Part shown: positions 1 through 8,737 of the stretch, one piece after another
Layout of the letters: each line of letters begins with the position of its first letter
How positions within the stretch are numbered: position 1 is the first letter of the stretch
NCBI GenBank assembly: GCA_029558435.1
Contig: JAKQEZ010000592.1
Span: 1 to 17,356, forward strand
DNA length: 17,356 nt
Direction: 5' to 3'
From: Bacteroidota bacterium
GTDB lineage: Bacteria > Bacteroidota > Bacteroidia > Flavobacteriales > Crocinitomicaceae
Notes under the pieces: generated by a model
Told to the model about the DNA's origin: nothing
Seen by the model: the letters and a program-made list of their open reading frames with translations, nothing else
Databases searched by the model: none
Position numbers and translations under genes: made by a program

Positions 1-55
1 GACACCAGTCATTGGGCTATAAAAGACCAGAAAAGGTGTACCGGGCGGCCGCTTA

Positions 56-93
56 GATTTTCCTTTCCGCCCAATTGGGCGGAAAGGAAAATC
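56..93. repeat. Perfect 38-bp palindrome
   Basis: The sequence reads identically on both strands across all 38 bases, centred between 74 and 75 on CCCAATTGGG. With a two-versus-one base bulge the stem gains three more pairs (51-53 with 95-97). It could extrude as a long cruciform or form a nearly loopless RNA hairpin, for example as a bidirectional terminator, but the only loop would be the central AATT. It lies outside the inverted-repeat-bounded island and no gene is supported around it (1-180). A NotI-type octamer, GCGGCCGC, abuts it at 45-52. Its role is unknown. Confidence 0.85.
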
Positions 94-180
94 CAGCTTA
101 TTTTTGCAATAAAGTTGTCTAAAGAAGGGGAGTATTTAACCTTTATTTCAGTAATATCTGCCCAATTTTTTATATACCGT

Positions 181-413
181 GTTATGCACTGGCGGTTCTT
201 GTCTGTCCGTGTGTTTGAGTCAAATTGCACTTTCATATTAAACTTGTCATTCGTTTCATTTTTCTTTTCTGTCTGTGTTGCCTGTGTGTTGGCTTGTTTT
301 AATTTTTTTCTTTTTAGCGTGGGAGAAAAATTTTAAAATTCTTCTCTTGGGCTGGCTTTGCAAGCTCTTTGACAAAGCTTTGGTTGCAGCGTTGGCTCGT
401 GGGGCTTTGGCAA
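181..413. repeat. Left inverted repeat of the island
   Basis: Read as its reverse complement, this segment matches 9155-9386 in a consistent order. The shared blocks are GTGCATAAC at the outer tip (189-181 versus 9378-9386) and CAAGTTTAA 66-67 bp from the tip (246-238 versus 9320-9328). Further in are an A-run followed by TTAAAACA (309-295 versus 9249-9263) and GAATTTTAAAATTTTT versus GAATTTCAAAATTTTT (341-326 versus 9221-9236). CAATTTG is also shared, shifted by 7 bp. Total lengths differ by one base. Between blocks the similarity is weak, so these are diverged copies. No gene is supported here; the short frames on both strands are shadows of the repeat. Confidence 0.75.
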
Positions 414-417
414 TGTG
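365..417. repeat. 53-bp direct repeat, left copy (self-palindromic)
   Basis: This block matches 9151-9203 without gaps at 48 of 53 positions in the same orientation, although the surrounding repeats are inverted relative to each other. It is partly palindromic: TTGACAAAGC (369-378) can pair with GCTTTGGCAA (404-413). This explains why the block aligns tolerably in either orientation. The copy lies 20 bp beyond the stop of the ATPase gene and could serve as a transcription-end hairpin or a recombination subsite. Confidence 0.8.
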
Positions 418-436
418 CTTGCAAATGCGTTGGCAA

Positions 437-2857
437 TTATTTTTTCCAATTATATCCTTTCGTGGCACAACCACATCTAATGATGTTGTTTACATTGTCA
501 AAATACTTGAATGAAACAAACTTGTAACTGCAATCAGATTTATCACAAATAAAAATACCTTCCAACTCCAAAATGTCTTTCCAAAATGCTTTCAAATCAC
601 CAATTTTTGTATTAAATGACCCATTATAATGAGATAATAAATTACCGATAATATTAGAATTTTTTGTTCTTTGAATTATTGTTTTATTGCATTTTTCAAT
701 TTTTGTGGTTAAGGCATCTAATAATTCGGGGGACATGCGCATTTCATTTGTTTCGTTTGGTAAATATTTTACTTTTACTTCAAGATTAAAGGCTATTTCT
801 TTGAGCAAATATTCAAGATATATACGAATGTCATTGCCTAAATTTACTTCATTGTTGTTAGCAATATTTCTAATAATACGCTCACGAATGGTTAAAGGGG
901 CTTCTTCAAAATGAGTACCTGCTTCTTCCGACCAATTAACCCGACTTAACAGCCATCCTTTATTTTTTGCCAATACACTAATATACTTGTACCACTCACT
1001 TTCATGTGTGAGAAGAATTATTTGATAACTGTTAAATTTCTCAAAAATCAAATCTGCAAAACGCTTCCTGTGAGTTGTATCAAAACTCGAAATGATGTCA
1101 TCAAGTACAATAAAGTTGTTTTCTGTTTTTGCTCCAACAGAAGCAAGAAAAAATGCAAGACCATAACAGTTCAAATGTGATTCGCTTAAATATTTTTGAA
1201 GCGGACTAACTTCTTGACCATTAAAACTAAATTGTATTGTAATCCCTTTTAACTCTTCATCTTCTTCATCCTCAATCGGAACAATTTTAATGTCTTTAAA
1301 TGATTCATCAGTATTCATAAACTGATAATAGTCATTGATTTGATAAGAGAACCCACTTAAAAAGGCTTCAAGTCCTTCCTTCTGCTTTTTTGCAAAAGAA
1401 TTATAAATTATTTCAATACTGTCTTTTTGTTTGTTTAGTTTTTCAAGTTTTGAGTTGAGCTGCAGTAACTGATTAAAAGAGTTTTTTGCAAATTCAATTT
1501 TAACTCTAATATCCGACACATTATCTTTTTTTAAATTATCATTGATTAACTTAATTTGGTTTACTAATTCCGTCAAATAATTAAAATCTGAATCCGACAA
1601 GTTAATAGTTTCCGGATTTTTTAAGATTTTACCAGATAACAGTTTTACATTCGTTTCTTCAATAATTGATGTGAATTTGTTTTTTATATGCTCCAGTGTT
1701 TTTTTTAGTTCTATTTGCTTTTCATCTTGTATTAACTTTTCTTGCAAAATAGAATTTACCTGTGTGATTCTTCTCTCAAAAAATTCTTTAGTTTCATTTT
1801 TCAAGTTATCAAAAACTTTCAATTTTTTGCTCGAAATTTCAATATCTGATAATCTTTTTTCAATTTCTTTTAATAAATCCTGTTTGTTTTTTTCTTGCAT
1901 ACATAGTGGACAACTATTTTCAGTGTAGTAACTTTGTGATAAAATATGTTTGCCTGATTTTAATAAGTCCTCAAATACTTTCTGTTTCAGACTTTCTACA
2001 TCTTCAAACAAAATAGAGTATTCGTTAAAATATTTAGAGTATTGTTCGTTTATTTGATTTATTTCTGTTTTAGTATTGAATAACAATTCTTTGCTTTTTT
2101 GCAAAAAGGCTAATTTTTCAACTATTAGAGTGTCAGCAGGTTTTTTTATTCTTTCAATTACCGTATCTATATCTGAAATATTGTTAACTGTAATTCCCGT
2201 TTTTAAAGGCTTTATCAATTCATTAATTTTATCAAATAATTGATTTTCAGTATAAATATTTTCCCCAATACTTTCTAATAATGTTTTTTGTTGTGCTTGT
2301 CTTTGATTTTCATAACCCCCGTTTCGAATTTCGGATTTGATAGCATTAAATGATTTCTTAATAACATCTTTAACTTTTGTAACTTCTGAAAATCCAATAA
2401 TATCCGAAAAATATTTAAGTTTATCTGTTTTGGTGGAATCAACAAAGTTTCTTAAATCTTGATAACGTAAAATTAAGTTTTCATCTCTCGACTTTTCAAT
2501 ATATGACAAAAAATTAGCTTCATCACAGGAGTTTTCAATTACGAGTTTACCCTTTTTTAGATTTAGTTCTTTATTGTTAGATAGATTGTTAGAGGATAAA
2601 TCAATGTTGATTGAGGCAGGTTCTGAATCTTCAATATATGCATTGCGTAACGCCTCTTTACCGTCTCTGCCAATTTCTTCATTGCTCAAATGTTTAACCT
2701 TTTCATAATAAAACCATTCAATTGCATCAGCAATAGTGCTTTTCCCGGTGCCATTATCACCATATAGTAAAACAGATTTCCCGTTTAAATCCAGTTCAGC
2801 GTGTTTTTTCACACCTCTAAAGCCTGATATTGCAATTTTATTAATCCTTGTTTTCAT
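437..2857 (-). CDS. RloC/Rad50-like AAA ATPase with zinc-hook motif
   Basis: This protein of about 806 residues has an SMC/RecF/Rad50-type split ATPase. With numbering from the ATG at 2857, Walker A is GDNGTGKST (about 33-41). A long coiled-coil-like middle is interrupted by CPLC (about 316-319), as in Rad50 and RloC zinc hooks. The ABC signature-like LSESHLN is near 557, Walker B FIVLDD near 582-587, the D-loop SSFD near 590 and the H-loop THES near 617. The C-terminal 150 residues carry R-x3-E (about 678-682), NLLSH (about 739-743) and two cysteine pairs that could form a zinc ribbon. Family knowledge: RloC and PrrC are ATPase-controlled anticodon nucleases found near restriction systems. 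That this is such a nuclease is inference. An upstream in-frame ATG at 2869 would add four residues. The start overlaps the preceding small gene. Confidence 0.75.
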   Translation of the reverse strand: MKTRINKIAISGFRGVKKHAELDLNGKSVLLYGDNGTGKSTIADAIEWFYYEKVKHLSNEEIGRDGKEALRNAYIEDSEPASINIDLSSNNLSNNKELNLKKGKLVIENSCDEANFLSYIEKSRDENLILRYQDLRNFVDSTKTDKLKYFSDIIGFSEVTKVKDVIKKSFNAIKSEIRNGGYENQRQAQQKTLLESIGENIYTENQLFDKINELIKPLKTGITVNNISDIDTVIERIKKPADTLIVEKLAFLQKSKELLFNTKTEINQINEQYSKYFNEYSILFEDVESLKQKVFEDLLKSGKHILSQSYYTENSCPLCMQEKNKQDLLKEIEKRLSDIEISSKKLKVFDNLKNETKEFFERRITQVNSILQEKLIQDEKQIELKKTLEHIKNKFTSIIEETNVKLLSGKILKNPETINLSDSDFNYLTELVNQIKLINDNLKKDNVSDIRVKIEFAKNSFNQLLQLNSKLEKLNKQKDSIEIIYNSFAKKQKEGLEAFLSGFSYQINDYYQFMNTDESFKDIKIVPIEDEEDEELKGITIQFSFNGQEVSPLQKYLSESHLNCYGLAFFLASVGAKTENNFIVLDDIISSFDTTHRKRFADLIFEKFNSYQIILLTHESEWYKYISVLAKNKGWLLSRVNWSEEAGTHFEEAPLTIRERIIRNIANNNEVNLGNDIRIYLEYLLKEIAFNLEVKVKYLPNETNEMRMSPELLDALTTKIEKCNKTIIQRTKNSNIIGNLLSHYNGSFNTKIGDLKAFWKDILELEGIFICDKSDCSYKFVSFKYFDNVNNIIRCGCATKGYNWKK

Positions 2858-3029
2858 CTTTCGCCTCACTTAGTTTTTGCAATTCATTTTTAATATTTGT
2901 ATCTGTAAACTTGTTTTGAGAGTATAAAGACATAAACAATTCTGCAATTTCCTTGTCAACTTCGGGTAAGTTTTCAATTTCATTAAAAAAATCATCAAGT
3001 ATTTGCTTTCCTGATTTAAAGTTTTCCAT
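2841..3029 (-). CDS. Small acidic protein between nuclease and ATPase genes
   Basis: This 62-residue protein begins 12 bp after the GIY-YIG gene and overlaps the ATPase start by 17 bp, so translational coupling is likely. It is acidic and predicted mostly helical, with short leucine-spaced segments (DDFFNEIENL, ELFMSLYSQN). I do not recognise a family. The position between a nuclease-like gene and an SMC-like ATPase suggests a small partner or antitoxin-like regulator, but that rests on context alone. The conserved overlap with the next gene is the best evidence that it is real. Confidence 0.6.
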   Translation of the reverse strand: MENFKSGKQILDDFFNEIENLPEVDKEIAELFMSLYSQNKFTDTNIKNELQKLSEAKDENKD

Positions 3030-3041
3030 AAGTATTTCTAA

Positions 3042-3494
3042 TTAATCAAAATAATTCCAATCAATGGCAATATCAATATCCAAATCGGTTTTGAGCACTT
3101 CAAAGCCTGTTTTGTTGTTGCAAATTGGATAAACACCAAATTTTTCAACAAAATTTAGAATAAAATAACTTTCTAAGTCCTCAATTCGCAAATTCCAAAA
3201 TGATTTAAGCATTTCAAAATTAATATATGTAAAAAACAAGGGTTCAATTTTTCTATAATTTTGTAATCCAACATTTTTAGACTTGCCATCAAAATGCCCT
3301 GTTAACCGACTGCCAATGCTATTTGTTTTTTTTTCACTCATGCCAATATAGAGTAATCGGGATTTCATAAATGGATATTGAATAAGTGTTTTAGATGCAA
3401 AAATAAAATACAACCCAACTATACCCGAAAGTGGTTTAATATTGCTCATTTCAAACTGGCGAGCTGTGTCGAAGTTTATTTTTAAGGTTTGCAT
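3042..3494 (-). CDS. GIY-YIG nuclease-like protein
   Basis: This 150-residue protein has the GIY-YIG core. The first strand is GLYFIF (27-32, in place of GIY). The second is LLYIGM (47-52, in place of YIG). Arg63 and His67 follow in IGSRLTGHF, and a candidate metal-binding Glu108 sits in DLESYFI, with Asn126 further on in PICNN. This order matches stand-alone GIY-YIG endonucleases, which cut DNA with one metal ion. About 20 extra N-terminal and 20 acidic C-terminal residues surround the domain; the tail DLDIDIAIDWNYFD is rich in Asp. It leads a second gene cluster after a 129-bp gap (3495-3623) that may hold its own promoter, and it sits 12 bp ahead of the small acidic gene. DNA substrate unknown. 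Confidence 0.72.
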   Translation of the reverse strand: MQTLKINFDTARQFEMSNIKPLSGIVGLYFIFASKTLIQYPFMKSRLLYIGMSEKKTNSIGSRLTGHFDGKSKNVGLQNYRKIEPLFFTYINFEMLKSFWNLRIEDLESYFILNFVEKFGVYPICNNKTGFEVLKTDLDIDIAIDWNYFD

Positions 3495-3623
3495 TTCTAA
3501 GAATTTATTGCTATTTCAAGTGCTTCAACTATAGATTAAGTTCTTATGATTGAAGTTTTTTAACCAGTAATAGAGCCCATAGGAAAGTTCCAATAAATTC
3601 CAGAAAATCTAAAGTTTTCAATT

Positions 3624-3848
3624 TTATTTATCATACTTATCCTTAACGTATTTCATAATATAGGCATTTAATCCACTACCTTTTCTTGCAAGCTGTTTAA
3701 GGTTTTCCACGTGATGACTACCCGCTCCACCAGTATAACTATATCTATAGATTTTAGAGTTGCCAATAAATTTCACAATGATATAATCAGAACCTATTTC
3801 ATAGGTTGAAACACCTGAATTACCTCCTGAATTTTTATATCTTTCCAT
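3624..3848 (-). CDS. KTSC-domain-like small protein
   Basis: This 74-residue protein has the pattern of the KTSC domain. An N-terminal strand pair (YIIVKFI, about 23-29) and KIYRYSY (33-39) are followed by a helix and the ending SGLNAYIMKYVKDKY, which resembles the conserved 'G..fn.yI...Y' end. The KTSC name comes from a domain at the C-terminus of some lysyl-tRNA synthetases; stand-alone versions are short and of unknown function. The gene begins 2 bp after the WYL-like gene stops, so it is the last member of the restriction operon before the 129-bp gap. A nucleic-acid-binding accessory role is conceivable but unproven. Confidence 0.65.
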   Translation of the reverse strand: MERYKNSGGNSGVSTYEIGSDYIIVKFIGNSKIYRYSYTGGAGSHHVENLKQLARKGSGLNAYIMKYVKDKYDK

Positions 3849-3850
3849 AG

Positions 3851-4141
3851 TTATAACTCCGCAAAAATTTTATTCATACCTCTGTCACCTTTTTTATAGC
3901 CTGGTCTTGGGCTAATAAATGTTTCTACCATAATTTCTAAATTCTCTGCTTTGCTAAGGTCATACATTTTCCAACCCATTTTTCCTGATGAAGAATAACC
4001 ATCAGTTTGAAAGGCTCTTAAACCTTCATTTCCCGCAGTTGTTATTCCATAACAATGTGGTTCGACTACTCTTAGTTCGCTTTCATAATAGAACTGAATT
4101 ACGTTTCTATTTTCAATTGCTTCAATGATAAGATTATTCAT
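3851..4141 (-). CDS. WYL-like small protein
   Basis: This 96-residue protein resembles a lone WYL-type SH3-like fold: VIQFYYESELRVVEPHCYG (14-32) gives the strand pair with the R-x-VEP signature. Then come LRAFQTDGYSSS and KMYDLSKAENLEIM, corresponding to the strand with the WYL position and the following strand. WYL domains usually sense ligands or nucleic acids in transcription regulators that also have a DNA-binding wing; here no helix-turn-helix is present. It starts 11 bp after the methyltransferase gene and is followed 2 bp later by the KTSC gene. It may be a sensor for the restriction locus, but similar short proteins also occur outside defence loci. Confidence 0.62.
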   Translation of the reverse strand: MNNLIIEAIENRNVIQFYYESELRVVEPHCYGITTAGNEGLRAFQTDGYSSSGKMGWKMYDLSKAENLEIMVETFISPRPGYKKGDRGMNKIFAEL

Positions 4142-4152
4142 ATTTTTTGTTT

Positions 4153-5763
4153 TTAGTTTTTCCCTCTTTTTAATCTCCTAGCCGAAAGTTTTTTCCAAAT
4201 GCTATCCGCAAGTTTTATTTCTTTATCTGTAAAACCATATCCATTTTTCAGAATTTGCTTATTGGTTATTTCCAAAATCTCATCAATGCTTTTTTTCTCC
4301 CGCATCATTTGGTCTATAGTTGCAAGCAAATCAGCATTTTCAGTTCTATACGGTAGTAATATTTTCCCTGCTTCACTAGGCATTAATTCTAAAACGCCAC
4401 CGCCATAACTACGTCCAACAATTTCAGAAAAAGCCAATGACAATGAATTGTAAAAACTAGCTATGAATGCGTTTTTGTTCATGTCTTTTTTCATAAATAC
4501 ACGGTGCATTGTATCTGTTGTGTATGCGTTTGCTTCGTTCAGAATTAAACGAGGGTAAACATTGTTTCTACGGATAAACAAAGCATCAGAAAGTTTGATG
4601 GAAGGAATCACAAACCAATCATCACGAATGCCTGTTTTGTAGCCTTTGTTTACGCCCATTGATTCACCCATACGAATGTATGAGTTCGCCCCTTTGTGTC
4701 CGTTGATTTTCTCTTTAGCTGGAAATACCAATAAGTGTGCTTTGGCTTTAGTTTGTCTGTTAAGCTTCCAATCTTTTTCTGTGAAAATTACGCTGTTAAC
4801 CTGAACACTTCTGCCAACCATTGGCTTTGCATATTCTTTCAAGTCGTAGGCTTCTACAACTGACAAAGGAACGGTGAAATAATCATTTGCACCTGTGGTA
4901 ATACCAACCTCCACATTAGCATAATTTCCGATTGTCGGAACTTTTCGCTTATTAGCAATTTGTTCCAAAAAGTCAATTTCCTCTTGTTCCAAAAAGTAGT
5001 AAGTCCATTTATTTGACTTAAAATCTATTTTTTTTAAAGGACTTTTTAGGATGTTCACATCAAGATTTTCAAGGTCTGAAGCATCTCTTATTTCAAGGTG
5101 TTCAATCAAATGAGAATCGCTTACGTTCTTTTCACAAAGCAATAAAACAACTTCCTGTTGAATATCAGGAAAAACCAACTTCTCAAAAGAAATGATATTG
5201 ATTTTATTGTAGAAATGAGCCAAAAACTCACGGAGTTGCTGAGCATATGAAACTTGCAATAATTCGGCAGGTACTACAAAACCAATTTTACCATTTTCTT
5301 TGAGTAACAAACTTGAACCAACCACAAAAGAAACCCAAGCATTAGTCAGTTTTGAATATTTTAGTTTAGCACGATTGAAAACTTTAATGGCTTCATTTTG
5401 CTGTTCTTCCTGAAAATATTGATAGCGGATGTAAGGCGGATTACCAACTACTAAATCAAATTTTTGGGTGGTTTCATTACAATACAAGTGAAAATCTGTA
5501 TTGATTACTTTTTTATTTTGGAGTTTGATTCTATCAGCTTTTTCCGCTTCGATATCATCAAATTCAATAGCCGTTACCGATTCAAATTTATGTCTATTCT
5601 CTTTCAATTGTTCAAGAAAAGCACCATCTCCACAACTTGGCTCTAAAATTTCATAGTCTGTACTTCCATTAATGCCCCATTTCAAAATGAATGTAGCAAT
5701 TGGCTCAGGCGTGTAAAATCCACCTCTCAATTTCTCAGCTGTTGCGTTTTTAATTAGCTTCAT
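4153..5763 (-). CDS. N6-adenine DNA methyltransferase (M.Eco57I-like)
   Basis: This 536-residue class I S-adenosylmethionine-dependent methyltransferase has gamma-type motif order: motif X RGGFYTP (13-19), motif I EPSCGDGAF (41-49) and motif IV NPPY (108-111). The C-terminal half, with polar strands around 270-470, is the probable target-recognition part. The NPPY motif marks transfer to the exocyclic amine of adenine. It overlaps the restriction enzyme gene by 14 bp, so the two are translated together. Family knowledge: Eco57I pairs a bifunctional enzyme of about 1000 residues with a separate methyltransferase of about 540 residues, and this locus has the same sizes and order. The separate enzyme probably methylates the strand left unmodified by its partner. 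The recognition sequence cannot be read from the protein. Confidence 0.9.
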   Translation of the reverse strand: MKLIKNATAEKLRGGFYTPEPIATFILKWGINGSTDYEILEPSCGDGAFLEQLKENRHKFESVTAIEFDDIEAEKADRIKLQNKKVINTDFHLYCNETTQKFDLVVGNPPYIRYQYFQEEQQNEAIKVFNRAKLKYSKLTNAWVSFVVGSSLLLKENGKIGFVVPAELLQVSYAQQLREFLAHFYNKINIISFEKLVFPDIQQEVVLLLCEKNVSDSHLIEHLEIRDASDLENLDVNILKSPLKKIDFKSNKWTYYFLEQEEIDFLEQIANKRKVPTIGNYANVEVGITTGANDYFTVPLSVVEAYDLKEYAKPMVGRSVQVNSVIFTEKDWKLNRQTKAKAHLLVFPAKEKINGHKGANSYIRMGESMGVNKGYKTGIRDDWFVIPSIKLSDALFIRRNNVYPRLILNEANAYTTDTMHRVFMKKDMNKNAFIASFYNSLSLAFSEIVGRSYGGGVLELMPSEAGKILLPYRTENADLLATIDQMMREKKSIDEILEITNKQILKNGYGFTDKEIKLADSIWKKLSARRLKRGKN

Positions 5764-8737
5764 ACAATTCTTTGATTAATGGGATTAATGAATCTTCACT
5801 ACCTAAATCGTATAATTTAGCTAATAGTTTTTCTAGGTTGGCTTTCTCTCTTACAAATTGTCCTTGCAGTGGAATTAAAGCCCTTTTATTTTCAGCGTTT
5901 GTATCTATTTGGTCATAAATGCCGATTAATTCTTTTTGGGTTTCTACGATTTTGTCGTGAAGTGCTTTTTGTTTCGTGTCTGAAAAATCAATTTTTCTGA
6001 TTGGCATATTTTTCAGAACTTTTGTACCTCTTGCTATGTAACCACCTCTGAAAACTTCGCCATACAAGGCACTGAACCATTCCAAATATTTTGAGTTGAG
6101 AATAGCTTGAATGTAGTAAATGGAATAGTCCGAAGTTGTTGGAATTGCCACTACACAATATCCTGCTGTTCCGCCTGATGAAATCAAAGTTCCGTGAACA
6201 TCTATTGCATATTTATCGCCAACAGAGAGAACACCAACAATAATTTTTGAAGGAAGTCCACAACTATCCAAACTTTGATGTCTGCCGTATCTGTGCCATT
6301 CATTTTTTGTTTTTGGCTCTGGTTTTATATCTCGTTTCGGATTATTTAAAATGGCTTTATGCTTATGTAAATAGTCATAAGCCAAAGGAAATTTCTTTTG
6401 AATTGTTGTTAGCGGAATTATGTCAACACCTGTTTTTGTTGTTACGTAAGGATAAATTACCCTTGCATTAGGTTTGAATGTTCTGTAAGTGTATAAATTA
6501 TCTTCGACCGAAGAAGTTTGAAAGTAAGGTTTTGTTATTTCCTTTTCAATCTTGTAATCAACTTCTTTTTTTGTGAAATGGAAATGCTTTTTATCCTCTT
6601 TCGTTGGGGTAAAAATGTAAACATCATTTGCACTTGTCTGAATACCATTGAAAATATTGTCACTTCCAACCAAATCATTCAGTTTTACACTTTGAGAAAC
6701 TATTTTATTGTAAATGTTTGTCAATTCGGGTGGTACTAAAACCCAAACTTCACTATCCAATTCATACGTTTTCTTTGAACCGTATTTTGCAGCATCCGGC
6801 TCTCTTACTTTCCAACTTTTAAGGCTTCTTACTTCTGCATATTGAAAAGTCTTTTGAGGTTTCTTATTCAGAATTAGCAAACAGGTATAGGTCGTTTTGT
6901 CTGCAAAAACTTGATTTGCCCCAAATGAAACGATTGAATGCAAATACTTTTTGTCAGCAAGTAATTCACGAAGTTTTTTACCTGCACCTACTTTTGTAAA
7001 CTTGCTCGGAACTATATAGCCTAAGATACCATCATCAGCTAATAAATTAATTCCTTGTTCAAGGAAAAGGAAGTATTTGTCAAACTGCTTGAAAGCAGAA
7101 TCATAATGGGTTTTGTAAAGTGGTAATTCAAGCGGAGTAATATTTTTCATATCCTCCGATTTCATATAAGGCGGATTGCCTACAATGACATCAAAACGAA
7201 GTTTTGAAAAATCAAATGGATTTATAATTACCAGTTCTTTCTTGTTCGTTACTTGCTTCGGATTCAGCAAACTGTTTCCAAAGAAAACATTTTGTGAAAG
7301 GACGGGCAAAACAGGTTTTGTTTTGTTGGTTGAATTTACATCTTCACCTTCAAGTAGTTTGAGAAGCAAACCAAATTTGGAGGCTTCAACTGCATTGTAA
7401 TCTTTGTCAACGCCATAAATACAATTCAACAATAATTGTCGCTTAGTCTCAAACGGCAATTTGTAAGTGTTGATATTCGTTTGAATGAGTATTGATTTAT
7501 CGTTTTTTAGATAAAAGTCAATCAGAATATCATTGAGCAACTGGAATAGTTCCAATAAAAATGCACCTGAACCGCACGAAATGTCAGCGAATTTCAGTTT
7601 AAGAATTTCCTTGTCTGTTTTTCCTTCACATTTTTTCAAAACAGTATTTCTCAAAATATCGCTTATAATGAAAGTCGGTGTTGTGATAATGTCACGGTCA
7701 ATATTTTCAGGTTTCTTTACCAAAACAACTGCACCGCTTTGAACGGTCAGTTTTTCAGAAAGGAATATTTCGTAAATACTACCTAACACATCAGAAGAAA
7801 AAACACTGAAAGAATAGGGGCTTTCGGGGTAATACAGTTGCTTGATAATCGTCCAAAATACAGAACTGATATTTTCTACAATTTTGTCTTTTATTAATTG
7901 TTCAAACAATCCTGAATTATAGCGCTTGTCTGCTTGTTCAAATTTCTTAATTAAAGCATTGAAATCATTCGTATTTGCAAACTTTAAAAGGGTTTGGTAG
8001 TCCTCTAAATTTCTGTCCTCACAAACACGCAAGAAAATAACTCGGTTGATGTAGCTTTGAACTACATCATTTAATTGTTGCTCGTCAATTTTTGGTTGGT
8101 GTTTGTAAATCTCTGCAGCAAGTGCTTTTCGCCATTCGTTGATATGGTTCAGAAATAAATTATCAATCGAATATTGATTGATTTTGCTTTCAATTTCTTT
8201 CCATTCCGTTTCAAATGCACCTGAATAAACAGATTCTTTTCCAAGAAGTTGTTTGATTTCTTCAAACTTGCTTTCGTATTCCGTGTAATGGTATTTTTTT
8301 ACAAGTGCTTTTTGATAGCTGTCGTATTTCTCAACTTTTACCGAAGTATCATAAATAATCAGATATTCAAAGTTTGATAAAACAGAAATTTTTAACTTAG
8401 CAGTAAAACCATATCGTCTGACCTGTTTTGCTGTGTCGTTGTTTGATTCAATAGAAACGCAAGGTTTCTTTGCTTCCAAAAAGTATTTTCTTTCAGAAAA
8501 AAGTCGGAAAGTATAATCAGGTTTTTTTGAATGTTCGGAAGCATTTGCCTTTAATGCTTCTTCTAAAATTACTTCACGTTCGTTGGTCGATTTACCTGCA
8601 TTGTTTTTAATGTCCCAACCAAGCAACTCGAAAAACGGGTCTAAGAAATCACTGCGAAGCAGTGTTTCATTATACTTGTTTGTCAAGTAGTAATCCCTGT
8701 CGGCTGTATATTTTTCTATGAGTTGCTTTATTGTCAT
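5750..8737 (-). CDS. Type IIG restriction-modification enzyme (Eco57I-like)
   Basis: This 995-residue protein fuses nuclease and methyltransferase. The N-terminus has a PD-(D/E)xK nuclease core: PD (73-74) followed by FLEAKKP with Glu88 and Lys90. A helical connector covers about 150-330. The methyltransferase part has a weak motif X around 350-355 (ITTPTF in place of the usual YYTP), motif I DISCGSGAF (385-393) and motif IV NPPY (521-524). The stretch from about 690 to the end, with a coiled-coil-like C-terminus, is the likely target-recognition and specificity part. Such enzymes cut DNA outside an asymmetric site and modify one strand. The start overlaps the controller gene by 4 bp (ATGA). 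BREX PglX is longer and lacks the N-terminal nuclease core, so type IIG fits better. Confidence 0.88.
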   Translation of the reverse strand: MTIKQLIEKYTADRDYYLTNKYNETLLRSDFLDPFFELLGWDIKNNAGKSTNEREVILEEALKANASEHSKKPDYTFRLFSERKYFLEAKKPCVSIESNNDTAKQVRRYGFTAKLKISVLSNFEYLIIYDTSVKVEKYDSYQKALVKKYHYTEYESKFEEIKQLLGKESVYSGAFETEWKEIESKINQYSIDNLFLNHINEWRKALAAEIYKHQPKIDEQQLNDVVQSYINRVIFLRVCEDRNLEDYQTLLKFANTNDFNALIKKFEQADKRYNSGLFEQLIKDKIVENISSVFWTIIKQLYYPESPYSFSVFSSDVLGSIYEIFLSEKLTVQSGAVVLVKKPENIDRDIITTPTFIISDILRNTVLKKCEGKTDKEILKLKFADISCGSGAFLLELFQLLNDILIDFYLKNDKSILIQTNINTYKLPFETKRQLLLNCIYGVDKDYNAVEASKFGLLLKLLEGEDVNSTNKTKPVLPVLSQNVFFGNSLLNPKQVTNKKELVIINPFDFSKLRFDVIVGNPPYMKSEDMKNITPLELPLYKTHYDSAFKQFDKYFLFLEQGINLLADDGILGYIVPSKFTKVGAGKKLRELLADKKYLHSIVSFGANQVFADKTTYTCLLILNKKPQKTFQYAEVRSLKSWKVREPDAAKYGSKKTYELDSEVWVLVPPELTNIYNKIVSQSVKLNDLVGSDNIFNGIQTSANDVYIFTPTKEDKKHFHFTKKEVDYKIEKEITKPYFQTSSVEDNLYTYRTFKPNARVIYPYVTTKTGVDIIPLTTIQKKFPLAYDYLHKHKAILNNPKRDIKPEPKTKNEWHRYGRHQSLDSCGLPSKIIVGVLSVGDKYAIDVHGTLISSGGTAGYCVVAIPTTSDYSIYYIQAILNSKYLEWFSALYGEVFRGGYIARGTKVLKNMPIRKIDFSDTKQKALHDKIVETQKELIGIYDQIDTNAENKRALIPLQGQFVREKANLEKLLAKLYDLGSEDSLIPLIKELYEAN

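Noticed and set aside
45..52. NotI-type octamer as a sign of vector sequence
   Set aside because: No other vector-like sequence surrounds it; one eight-base match is not enough evidence.
9..236. Minus-strand frame of 75 codons at the left edge
   Set aside because: It runs through the palindrome and the left repeat tip and shows no recognisable domain or gene-like context.
256..474. Minus-strand frame across the left repeat, similar to one at 9051-9335
   Set aside because: The shared peptide KALSKS arises from the 53-bp direct DNA repeat; the frames diverge on either side, so coding is unlikely.
5750..8737. BREX PglX or DISARM methyltransferase
   Set aside because: The N-terminal PD-ExK nuclease core, the length and the adjacent second methyltransferase fit Eco57I-type enzymes, and no other BREX or DISARM genes are present.
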